A stretch of DNA of 6,811 nucleotides from Actinomycetota bacterium (GCA_018268695.1 JAFDWD010000356.1:1-6811); one strand, 5' to 3'. Shown: positions 1 through 6,250, numbered from the stretch's first letter. The notes: generated from the sequence alone by a model not told the origin. Numbers and translations are program-made.

Positions 1-33
1 CAGCTCGACCTGCACCCCAGAAGATCCGAGATG

Positions 34-37
34 CGAG
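34..37 (+). promoter_or_regulatory. Shine-Dalgarno-like GAGG that favours the ATG at 48
   Basis: GAGG lies directly before an ATG at 39, which leaves almost no spacing for that codon. It sits 10 bases before the in-frame ATG at 48, a workable distance. This favours 48 as the start of the first gene. The evidence is a four-base match only. Confidence 0.4.
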
Positions 38-47
38 GATGGCGGCG

Positions 48-437
48 ATGAGCGCAGCCGAGATCGCCGAGCGCTTCATCGCCGCTTTCTCGGCGGCCGA
101 CTTCGAGGCGATGCGGGAGCTGTCGGCGCCGGATCTTGTCGCCTGGGTGACTGGGCCCGACGGGGAGATGGCGCGGGTCGAGGGGCGCGATTCCTACCTC
201 GGTCGGGTCGAGGCGATGGACCTGCCCTCAGCGCGGTTCGCCGTCGAGCTGACCCAGGCGCCGGTCGAGGTCGGTCCGGACCGGGTGCTGATGATGGTGG
301 AGGTCCACGCCGAGCGCGGCGGCCGCACCCTCCACAACTTCGCCGGCCACCTGCTGCGTATCGACGGCGACCGGATCGCCGAGTGGTGGATGGTCGACGC
401 CAGACCGGCCGAGAGCGACACCTTCTGGGCGAGTTGA
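48..437 (+). CDS. NTF2-like / SnoaL-like family protein
   Basis: This is a 129-residue cytoplasmic protein with no signal peptide or membrane segment, matching the usual 110-150 residue length of the NTF2-like superfamily (cone-shaped alpha+beta barrels). It opens with a helix typical of the fold (residues 3-26, AEIAERFIAAFSAADFEAM). A second stretch gives a conserved-looking GRDSYLGRV (46-54). The strand-rich second half ends in IAEWWMVDARPAESDTFW (110-127), the usual closing strand of the family. The family includes ketosteroid isomerase-like enzymes, polyketide cyclases and many non-catalytic ligand binders, so no substrate can be named. An in-frame ATG at 39 would add three residues, but the ribosome-binding-site-like GAGG is better spaced from 48. 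A six-codon ORF starts at 31 and overlaps this start; I treat it as chance. The stop abuts the next gene, suggesting co-transcription and coupling. The family call is confident; the function is unknown. Confidence 0.85.
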   Translation: MSAAEIAERFIAAFSAADFEAMRELSAPDLVAWVTGPDGEMARVEGRDSYLGRVEAMDLPSARFAVELTQAPVEVGPDRVLMMVEVHAERGGRTLHNFAGHLLRIDGDRIAEWWMVDARPAESDTFWAS

Positions 438-439
438 CG

Positions 440-1033
440 GTGGCGGGGCGGGTCGACACCCACGGGCGCTGGCCCTGGGCCGCGGCGGCGCTCGTCGGGC
501 CGACCTGGGGGGCGGCGGTGGTCGGGCGCCGCGCGCTCCGCCGCGACGACTTCTGGGTCGCGGCGCTCGGGCTGCCGATCCTCGTCGCCCACCAGACCGA
601 GGAGTGGGTCCGACCCGGCGGCTTTCTGCCGTTCTGCAACGAACGCCTACTGCGCAGCGACCGGCCAACCTGGCCGCTGACCGAGCGCGACGGCTTCCAC
701 GTCAACGTGACGGCCGGCTGGGGGACGGCGATCGCGGCGGCGCTGCTTTGGCGCCGGAGCGCGGCGCCCGCCACCGTCATCCTCTGGGCGGAGGAGGGCA
801 ACGCCGCGATGCACACCGGCATGGCGGTGCGGGAGCGCCGCTACAACCCCGGCCTGGTCACCGCCATCGCCCTGATGGGCGTGCATGCGGCGGCCGCGCG
901 GCGGTCCCTCCACCGCTCCGGCCGGCTCGGCCGCGGCGAAGAGATGGCCGCCGCGGCGATCGGCATCGGCCTCAGCGCCGGCCTCCCGCTGACGATGAAA
1001 CTGCGGATGCGGCGTGCCGCCCGCCGCGCCTGA
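440..1033 (+). CDS. HXXEE domain-containing integral membrane protein
   Basis: The protein has about 197 residues and several hydrophobic helices: roughly 11-28, 38-50, 86-104, 110-123, 138-153 and 169-186. It carries the family's name-giving motif HQTEEW (51-56) at the end of the second helix. Further polar motifs lie inside otherwise hydrophobic stretches: FHVNVTAGW (86-94), EEGNAAMH (118-125) and RRYNPGLVTA (133-142). These match the HXXEE family, whose conserved His and Glu residues could bind a metal or form an active site in the membrane; its biochemical role is not established to my knowledge. Start choice is uncertain. GTG at 440 is two bases after the upstream stop, TTG at 434 overlaps that stop as TTGA, and ATG at 383 would overlap the upstream gene by 55 bases. 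I chose 440 because GGGCGAG lies six bases before it. The gene ends 19 bases from the end of the convergent secreted-protein gene. Confidence 0.8.
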   Translation: MAGRVDTHGRWPWAAAALVGPTWGAAVVGRRALRRDDFWVAALGLPILVAHQTEEWVRPGGFLPFCNERLLRSDRPTWPLTERDGFHVNVTAGWGTAIAAALLWRRSAAPATVILWAEEGNAAMHTGMAVRERRYNPGLVTAIALMGVHAAAARRSLHRSGRLGRGEEMAAAAIGIGLSAGLPLTMKLRMRRAARRA

Positions 1034-1052
1034 ACGCCGCCGCGCGCTCCGC

Positions 1053-3803
1053 TCAGGGAAGGATTTCGCCGCTCTTGGTCCGCGGCGCCAGACAGCCCGC
1101 ACCGTTGGCCGCGCCGCTGTTCGACCCGGTCCAGTAGAAGCAATCGTTGGCTTCCTGTTCGCGGACGAACAGCACCGGGCGACCGTGGCCGCCGGCGTAC
1201 GCCGACCCACCCAGGGTTCCGCTCGCCTGCCCGTTCAGAGCTTCAAGGAAGCCGAAGAAGTTGACGCCGCGGATCGACGTCGCGACGCCCCAGTTGGGGT
1301 ACTGGTTGACGAAGGCGCTCTTGTTCGATTCGAGGGCTTCGTTGAAGCCGCGTTCCGGGTTCTTGACGTGACCCTGCTGGTTGTCGAAGACCAGGCCGTT
1401 GTTGAAATCGAAGAGACCGGTGTTGATCTGCTTCGACCCAGCGTTGTAGTTCGAGGATTCCGAGGTCTGAGCGTAGGGGTCGATACTCGGCGACTGCCAG
1501 GTCGGCAGCAGACATTCGGTGTCACCCGACGGCACGCAATAGGTGAATCCCAATCCCGGATCGGATGAATCGGTCCCCGACTTGGCGAAGTAGGCGACGA
1601 CGCCGGAACCGGCGGAGGTTTCGTACCCGGTGCCGAGCGGGGTCAGCAAGGCGGATTCGATCCCCGATTCCGCCGTCATCCACTGTCCCGCGGTGCGCGA
1701 GCCCGATTCCTGGTAGGCGGCGAACAGGTCGGGCAGCGGACCCTTCAAGCCACCCTGCGCGCGTTCGACCTTCTGGGTCGAGGAGTTCCACTGCGGCAGT
1801 TCATTCGTCGCTTCCGACCAGGACAGGCGCCAGTTGAGGAATGGGGCACTGCTGATCTTCGGCAGGGGCGCGCGGCGTTCCCCGGGGTTCGGCAGGATCC
1901 TCCAGTTTTCACCGTCTTCGGCGGCGGGCGTCAGCACGATCGGCGCGGCGCCGGACTTCTGGTAGGTGATCAGGGAGCTGCCGCCGCCGTTCGGCGGGAT
2001 CTGCCCCGCGGCGACCGCCGCCGGGGTCAGTTCGTAGCGCTTGTTGTTGTTGTATTCGGCCAGGCCTGCGTCGGCGCCGACCTGTTGGGCGATGACGTAG
2101 GGCGGATCCCCGTTCTCGGTGGTTTCGTTGGTGACGACGACCGCCGAGTCCGGCATGTTGGGGAAGGCCGCGATCATCGTGCTGATCGGCTTGTTCAGTT
2201 CGTTGACGAACTGCTTGACGTTTTCGACCGTCAGCTCCGGCGGGTGCTTGGAGGTCGAGCCGGGAAGTGGTTGACCGACCGACATGCCGAGAACGGTCGC
2301 GTAGGTGCTCTGGTCGAGCACCGAGTAGAGGGTGTAGTAGGCCCACTGAAGGCGGGCCGAGGCGGCGTCGGCCGTGGTGAAGAACGGCTTGCCGTTGCCT
2401 CCCTCCTCCAGCGAGTACTGGACGATCCCCGGTTCGGCGGGCCCGCGGGTGAACGCGGAGCCGAGCGACCAGCGGCCGAGGTCTTCGACACCCTTCAGCG
2501 GACGGTCTTCTTCCAGCCGCACCGCGGTTACGTACAGTTCGCTGTAGAACGCCTTGCAGGTCGCCGACTCCGGGGCTTCACAGGCGATGCCGAGCGCTTC
2601 GCCGAGTTCCTTGGTTCCCGCCGGCGTCGCGCAGTTCGGGCGCCCTTCGCAGAGGATCTGGGTCGCCTGACCGAGCAGGATCATCGTTTTGCTGTTCGCG
2701 TACTTGATGTCGGTGATCGTTTCCGCGGCGTCGCCCGAGAGGTCGGTGATGTCCCCGTTGATGACATTCTGGTTCACCGCGGTGACCTGTCGCTGGAGTC
2801 CACCGAGGTCGGCCTGGATGGCGACCAGTTCGGCCTGGACTTCGTTCAACTGTTCGCGGATCGCGTGCAGTTCGGAACCGCTCGACTGGCCGGAGACGAT
2901 GCCGTAGATGAGGCTGGCGACACCGACGACGGCGCCGAAGACTTCAAGGTTGGCGACGGACTTCAGGAGGCCGGAGGCGTGCGCGGAGGACCCGTTGGCG
3001 CTACCTCCTCCGGGACACGAGTCGAGCGCGGGCGGGTTCGGCACCCCGGTGAAGCCCATCAGCTCGGCGAAGCCGGCGGTGGTCTCGGCGGCTTCTTGCC
3101 AGCAGGCGCCGGAGGCCGTCCCTTCCACCGCCGAGGAGTTGGCGCCGTTCCTGTTCAGGTGCTTCGCGCGGCGGACGACGTACCGGTCGAACCCTCCGTG
3201 CGAACGCGCGCGACGGACGAAGTTGGAACCGTCGAAGAGGTGGCGGTCGGCCAGGTCACCGGCGAAGTCGAAGAAACCTGGGATCCGGTAGTAGCCGCGC
3301 ACCGCGCGCCTGGCGCGCTGCAGCGTCACGTGAGGGTGGTCGGCGCGGTAGGCGACGACGAGGCTCGAGAGCGGCGAGACGTAGGCCGGCTGTCCGCCGG
3401 TCACCAATGCCTTCATGTGCCCGCCGAACGGCTTCCCGAGCAGCTTGCCGCCGGAGACGACGACGAGCAGGTTCCGCGGTCGGCGGTGTCCCTTCACGAA
3501 GAGGATGTCGACGCCGAGGCGTCCGGTGCGGCCGCGGCCGACCAGGCGCCGCCGCGACTGTCCCCGCTTCGTCTGCGAGATCGCGTAGACCCGGACCTTC
3601 GCGCCGCGCAGCCGTTCACCCAGCGATGCCCCGCCGGCCTCGGCGAGCACCGGGACGGTGGGTCGTGCGCTGATCCCTTGGGGAAGGCGATTCGCGGTGG
3701 ACGCCGCGCGGGCGCCGGACGGCGCCGCGATCAGGAGTGCCGTGCAGAGGAAAAGAGCGGCGGCGAGGACGAGGGCTCGGGGTGACGCGGTCGGATGAGA
3801 CAC
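1053..3803 (-). CDS. large secreted protein of unknown function, with hydrophobic segment and coiled coil
   Basis: I do not recognise this 916-residue protein as a named family. It begins at a GTG with a Sec signal peptide: Arg at 9, hydrophobic core about 10-27, likely cleavage after ARA at 33. Residues 44-220 are Arg-rich and free of Cys. They contain a beta-rich stretch (LLVVVSGG at 112-119) followed by VSPLSSLVVAY (142-152) and a helix. From memory, this order resembles a module seen in other bacterial surface proteins. Residues 287-305 are hydrophobic (VFGAVVGVASLIYGIV). They are followed by an uninterrupted 3-4 heptad pattern at L312, I315, L319, V322, L326, I329, L333, L336, V340, V343 and V347. 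The rest is rich in Asn, Ser, Thr and aromatics, with ten Cys in the mature protein. There is no LPxTG motif, no C-terminal membrane helix and no recognisable catalytic motif. The only plausible anchor is the internal hydrophobic segment. Its start lies 59 bases after the lipoprotein gene, suggesting co-transcription. The gene is certain; the function is unknown. Confidence 0.85.
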   Translation of the reverse strand: MSHPTASPRALVLAAALFLCTALLIAAPSGARAASTANRLPQGISARPTVPVLAEAGGASLGERLRGAKVRVYAISQTKRGQSRRRLVGRGRTGRLGVDILFVKGHRRPRNLLVVVSGGKLLGKPFGGHMKALVTGGQPAYVSPLSSLVVAYRADHPHVTLQRARRAVRGYYRIPGFFDFAGDLADRHLFDGSNFVRRARSHGGFDRYVVRRAKHLNRNGANSSAVEGTASGACWQEAAETTAGFAELMGFTGVPNPPALDSCPGGGSANGSSAHASGLLKSVANLEVFGAVVGVASLIYGIVSGQSSGSELHAIREQLNEVQAELVAIQADLGGLQRQVTAVNQNVINGDITDLSGDAAETITDIKYANSKTMILLGQATQILCEGRPNCATPAGTKELGEALGIACEAPESATCKAFYSELYVTAVRLEEDRPLKGVEDLGRWSLGSAFTRGPAEPGIVQYSLEEGGNGKPFFTTADAASARLQWAYYTLYSVLDQSTYATVLGMSVGQPLPGSTSKHPPELTVENVKQFVNELNKPISTMIAAFPNMPDSAVVVTNETTENGDPPYVIAQQVGADAGLAEYNNNKRYELTPAAVAAGQIPPNGGGSSLITYQKSGAAPIVLTPAAEDGENWRILPNPGERRAPLPKISSAPFLNWRLSWSEATNELPQWNSSTQKVERAQGGLKGPLPDLFAAYQESGSRTAGQWMTAESGIESALLTPLGTGYETSAGSGVVAYFAKSGTDSSDPGLGFTYCVPSGDTECLLPTWQSPSIDPYAQTSESSNYNAGSKQINTGLFDFNNGLVFDNQQGHVKNPERGFNEALESNKSAFVNQYPNWGVATSIRGVNFFGFLEALNGQASGTLGGSAYAGGHGRPVLFVREQEANDCFYWTGSNSGAANGAGCLAPRTKSGEILP

Positions 3804-3805
3804 CC

Positions 3806-3825
3806 GGGCGTTTTCGCGCTCGCCC
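3806..3825 (-). promoter_or_regulatory. possible hairpin just before the GTG of the secreted-protein gene
   Basis: Read on the minus strand, GGGCG and CGCCC form a 5-bp stem around a 10-base loop. The stem ends two bases before the GTG start. No Shine-Dalgarno sequence lies at normal distance from this GTG. The nearest GGAG (3832-3835) is about 28 bases upstream, on the far side of the hairpin. Folding would bring it to an effective distance of about eight bases. The stem is short, and GC-rich DNA makes such stems by chance, so confidence is low. Confidence 0.3.
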
Positions 3826-3840
3826 CTGCGGCTCCTGCGT

Positions 3841-3855
3841 GCCGACGGAGTCGGC
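3841..3855 (-). other. intercistronic 6-bp hairpin after the lipoprotein stop
   Basis: GCCGAC and GTCGGC form a perfect 6-bp inverted repeat around a three-base loop, seven bases after the lipoprotein stop codon in the direction of transcription. No U-tract follows, so it does not look like a normal intrinsic terminator. It could be an mRNA-stabilising or processing stem between two co-transcribed genes, or chance. Confidence 0.3.
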
Positions 3856-3862
3856 CACCCGA

Positions 3863-4360
3863 TCAGCAGTGCGGCCGGTAGGTGATTTCGGTCAGGTCGT
3901 GGCCGTAGCGGTGGATCCGCGATTCCTGCACCGCCACCAGCGCCGAGAATTCTTCGGCGTTGAAGTTGCCCTCGTGTCCGAGTTTCGTGTGCAGTTGGGC
4001 GAGCGCCGCGGAGTCTTCGCCCATCTTCTTACGGAGGGCGACGCACTCGGCGGGCGCCTTCGTCGCTTCCAGGTCCTTGCCGAGCTCGGCCAGCGCCGCC
4101 CCGTACTGCCGGTAGAGCGGTTCGAGCCGCGCCTGCGAGGTGCTGGTGTGGATCTGTTCGATCTCCTGCGCCTGCTGGTTTTCGAACTGCCGCATCACCG
4201 CTTCGACTTCCTTCGCCCAGGCCGTTTCGGGGCTCCCGGCGGCCGCGCCGCCCGTCGTCCCGGAACTGCTCGAACCACCCCCGCCGCAGGCGGCGAGCCC
4301 GACGACGAGAGCCAGCAGGGCAAGCGGAAGGAGAAGCAACCTCCCGCGCACGCGCCTCAC
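3863..4360 (-). CDS. small predicted lipoprotein, helical, unknown function
   Basis: The protein has 165 residues and a textbook lipoprotein signal: basic N-terminus (Arg 2, 3, 5 and 7), hydrophobic core 8-22, and lipobox LAAC with Cys25 as the lipidated residue. A flexible Gly/Ser/Thr/Ala linker follows at 26-43. The mature domain (45-165) looks all-helical, with amphipathic stretches near 46-70, 76-99, 103-127 and 135-158. Only Cys106 and the C-terminal Cys165 remain after lipidation and could form a disulfide. It would be anchored to the outer face of the membrane. The start is GTG, whose first base is the last base of the rsmI TAG (TAGTG), so translation is probably coupled; GAGG lies 10 bases upstream. 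Reading further upstream in this frame gives only an Arg/Pro-rich shadow of rsmI, so the longer frame was rejected. The large secreted-protein gene follows after 59 bases. I know no function for this family. Confidence 0.85.
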   Translation of the reverse strand: MRRVRGRLLLLPLALLALVVGLAACGGGGSSSSGTTGGAAAGSPETAWAKEVEAVMRQFENQQAQEIEQIHTSTSQARLEPLYRQYGAALAELGKDLEATKAPAECVALRKKMGEDSAALAQLHTKLGHEGNFNAEEFSALVAVQESRIHRYGHDLTEITYRPHC

Positions 4361-5187
4361 TACCGCCGCGCCTCGCGGCCGGTCAGGGCTTTGTAGAGGT
4401 CGTTCGCGCGGGTGCCGGTGAGGGCGGCGACGACGGAGGCCGCCGCGCGGGGGCGGGCGCCGGACTGGACCAGGTGGCGGAGGGCGTCGACCGCGAAGCC
4501 GACGTCCTGGCCGTGCTCGCCGGTCTCGGCCGGGCCGATGACGAGGACGATCTCGCCTTTGACGTCGCCGCGGAAGCGGCGGGCGAGCTCGCCGAGGGTG
4601 CCGCGGGCGACCTCCTCGTGGACCTTGGTCAGCTCGCGGCAGACGGCGGCCTCGCGGTCGGGGGCGATCGCGGCGAGGGCGGTGAGGCTCTCCCCCACCC
4701 GGCGCGGGCTCTCGAAGCAAACGACGGTCTCGGTCGAGCGCAGCACCCGCTCCATCTCCCCCGCGCGGCGCGGCAGGAAGCCCTCGAAGCGCCAGCGGTC
4801 GGTCGGCAGGCCGCTCGCCACGACCGCCACCGGGACGACGGAGGGCCCGGGCAGCACCGTCACCTCGAGGTCACGGTCGATACAGCGGCGGATCAGCTTG
4901 AAGCCGGGGTCGGAGATCGCCGGCATCCCCGCGTCGGAGACGAGTGCCACGGTGTAGCCACGCTCGATCTGGGCGGTCAGCTCCTGGGCGCGGGCCGATT
5001 CGTTGCCCTCGTGGAAGGAGACGAGGCGCGGGGCCGGGCGGATCCGCAGGCTCTCCATCAGTTTGCCGGTTCGCCGGGTGTCCTCGCAGGCGACGAAGTC
5101 GGCGGCGATCAGCGTCTCGCGGATGCGCGGGCTGAGGTCATCGAGGTTGCCGATCGGCGTCGGGCAGACGGCCAGCGTGCCCGCCAT
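4360..5187 (-). CDS. rsmI: 16S rRNA (cytidine(1402)-2'-O)-methyltransferase
   Basis: RsmI transfers a methyl group from S-adenosylmethionine to the 2'-hydroxyl of C1402 in 16S rRNA, near the P site, which tunes decoding fidelity. The 275-residue length is normal for the family. The tetrapyrrole-methylase-fold signatures appear in order: TPIGNLDD (10-17), ACEDTR (33-38), SFHEGNE (57-63), VSDAGMPAISDPG (83-95), LPGPS (112-116), FEGFLPR (134-140), FESPRR (158-163), RELTKVHEE (184-192) and GEIVLVIGP (211-219). The C-terminal helical domain also fits (about 246-269, ending LYKALTG). The ATG start is backed by a strong Shine-Dalgarno sequence. It follows the ROK kinase gene by 16 bases and its TAG overlaps the lipoprotein start, so it sits in the middle of the leftward block. 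Glutamate is mainly GAG, unlike the two genes downstream. Confidence 0.97.
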   Translation of the reverse strand: MAGTLAVCPTPIGNLDDLSPRIRETLIAADFVACEDTRRTGKLMESLRIRPAPRLVSFHEGNESARAQELTAQIERGYTVALVSDAGMPAISDPGFKLIRRCIDRDLEVTVLPGPSVVPVAVVASGLPTDRWRFEGFLPRRAGEMERVLRSTETVVCFESPRRVGESLTALAAIAPDREAAVCRELTKVHEEVARGTLGELARRFRGDVKGEIVLVIGPAETGEHGQDVGFAVDALRHLVQSGARPRAAASVVAALTGTRANDLYKALTGREARR

Positions 5188-5192
5188 CAGTG

Positions 5193-5198
5193 CCCTCC
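5193..5198 (-). promoter_or_regulatory. strong Shine-Dalgarno sequence of rsmI
   Basis: GGAGGG, inside a run of G residues, lies five bases before the rsmI ATG in the 16-base gap after the ROK kinase stop. It fixes the rsmI start and suggests translation that does not depend on the upstream gene. Confidence 0.75.
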
Positions 5199-5203
5199 CC
5201 CCA

Positions 5204-6160
5204 TCAGCCCTGCTTCTCGAGCTCGTTGCGGGCCAGCGCAGCGGCGCCGATCATCCCGGCGTCGTTGCCGAGGGTCGCCTCGAGGATCGGGGTCTGGTTC
5301 ATCGGGTTCAGCGCCCGGGCGCGGACTTCGGCGCGGGCCGGGTCGAGCAGCAGGTCGCCGGCCTTGATCACGCCGCCGCCGACGACGATCGCTTCCGGCT
5401 CGAAGATGTTGGCGAAGCTGGCGCAGGCGACGCCGAGGCGCCCGCCGATCAGGTCGAAGACGCCGATCGCGGTCTCGTCCCCGGCCAGCGCCGCTTCGGT
5501 GACCGCGGTCCCGTCGACTTCCTCGCCCGCGGCGAGCAGCTTCCCGATCGCCGAGTCCGGCGCCGATTCGGCGGCCGCGCGGCCCTCGCGACCGAGCGCC
5601 GTCCCCGAGGCCAGCGACTCGACACAGCCGTGGTTCGGGCAGTTGCCCTGGCAGGGCGGGCCGTCGGCCTGGATCACGACGTGGCCCAGCTCGGCGCCGG
5701 CGCCGGTCGCGCCGCGGAAGATCTCGCCGCCGAGGATCAGCCCGCCGCCGATCCCGGTCCCGATCGTCAGCATCACCATCGTCGGCTTCCCCCGCGCCGC
5801 GCCGTAGAGGTGCTCGGCGTAGGCGGCGACGTTGCCGTCGTTGTCGAGGAAGACCGGCAGGCCGACGCGCTCTTCGACCACGTCGCGGACCGGCAGGTCG
5901 AGCAGCGGCAGGTTCACCGCGGCGATCGCGACGCCGCGCTCCTGGTTGATCGTCGCCGGGATGCCGAGGCCGACGGCGACCGCGTCGGGCCGCGCGTCGC
6001 GTGCCGCGTTCACCTCGCGGACGAGCAGCTCGACCAGTTCGTCCTGGTCCTGGCCGCGCGAAGTCTCGCGGCTCTCCCACAGGGTCTCGACTCCGGCCAG
6101 GACGCCAACTTGGATCTTCGTCCCGCCGAGGTCGACACCGATCGTCTCGGCCTCACTCAT
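5204..6160 (-). CDS. ROK family sugar kinase, probable glucokinase
   Basis: A ROK-family kinase of 318 residues, the usual length for single-domain ROK sugar kinases; there is no N-terminal helix-turn-helix, so it is an enzyme rather than a ROK repressor. The phosphate-binding motif DLGGTK is at 10-15. DNDGN at 106-110 supplies the catalytic Asp108. GTGIGGG is at 134-140, and ELGH at 157-160 supplies sugar- and zinc-binding residues. The zinc cluster has Cys170, Cys174 and Cys179 with Glu181, and VVGGGV is at 259-264. The likely reaction is ATP-dependent phosphorylation of glucose to glucose 6-phosphate in the cytoplasm, but related sugars such as N-acetylglucosamine or mannose cannot be excluded from sequence. 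The first two zinc cysteines are separated by three residues rather than the usual one. The ATG at 6160 has no Shine-Dalgarno sequence, and a -10-like TAGCCT lies only eight bases upstream, so the transcript may be leaderless. It is the first gene of the leftward block and divergent from the LCP gene. Confidence 0.92.
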   Translation of the reverse strand: MSEAETIGVDLGGTKIQVGVLAGVETLWESRETSRGQDQDELVELLVREVNAARDARPDAVAVGLGIPATINQERGVAIAAVNLPLLDLPVRDVVEERVGLPVFLDNDGNVAAYAEHLYGAARGKPTMVMLTIGTGIGGGLILGGEIFRGATGAGAELGHVVIQADGPPCQGNCPNHGCVESLASGTALGREGRAAAESAPDSAIGKLLAAGEEVDGTAVTEAALAGDETAIGVFDLIGGRLGVACASFANIFEPEAIVVGGGVIKAGDLLLDPARAEVRARALNPMNQTPILEATLGNDAGMIGAAALARNELEKQG

Positions 6161-6168
6161 GCGGGCCT

Positions 6169-6174
6169 AGGCTA
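6169..6174 (-). promoter_or_regulatory. possible -10 element of the ROK kinase operon
   Basis: On the minus strand TAGCCT fits the actinobacterial TANNNT pattern and lies eight bases before the kinase ATG. The best -35 candidate, TTGCGT (6195-6200), is 20 bases away, which is longer than ideal. If it is real, transcription would start at or next to the start codon. Confidence 0.3.
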
Positions 6175-6196
6175 GTCGTCTGCACGTCCCGACGAC
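6175..6196. promoter_or_regulatory. inverted repeat, possible operator
   Basis: GTCGTC, a 10-base spacer, then GACGAC form a perfect 6-bp dyad. It sits between the candidate -10 and -35 elements of the kinase gene, where a repressor dimer would block RNA polymerase. Further short palindromes lie beside it: GCCTAGGC (6165-6172), AAGGCCTT (6199-6206) and CCCGGG (6208-6213). No regulator is encoded in the window. Dyads of this size also arise by chance in GC-rich DNA. Confidence 0.35.
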
Positions 6197-6250
6197 GCAA
6201 GGCCTTTCCCGGGCGCTTTGCAGGCGGATCGCGTCATCCGGCGAAGTTCG

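Noticed and set aside
31..51. Six-codon upstream ORF overlapping the NTF2-like gene start
   Set aside because: It is too short to judge, with no ribosome-binding site and no leader-peptide character such as repeated regulatory codons.
2042..2053. Short TTG trinucleotide run resembling a microsatellite
   Set aside because: It is only four units inside a coding frame, where it reads as part of an Asn-Asn-Asn-Lys stretch; not long enough for a slippage repeat.
2085..3785. 566-codon open frame on the plus strand opposite the secreted-protein gene
   Set aside because: It lies antisense to a gene with a signal peptide, coiled coil and paired cysteines. Its translation is a Gly/Arg/Asp/Val-rich sequence without domain motifs, as expected of an antisense shadow in GC-rich DNA.
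4361..4720. Upstream extension of the lipoprotein frame to 285 codons
   Set aside because: The extra 120 residues are Arg/Pro/Gly-rich shadow of rsmI. The lipoprotein signal peptide begins naturally at the GTG at 4360.
5003..6175. 390-codon plus-strand open frame opposite rsmI and the ROK kinase
   Set aside because: It is antisense to two genes with complete family motifs, and its own sequence is low-complexity Asp/Arg/Gly/Ala with no recognisable domain.
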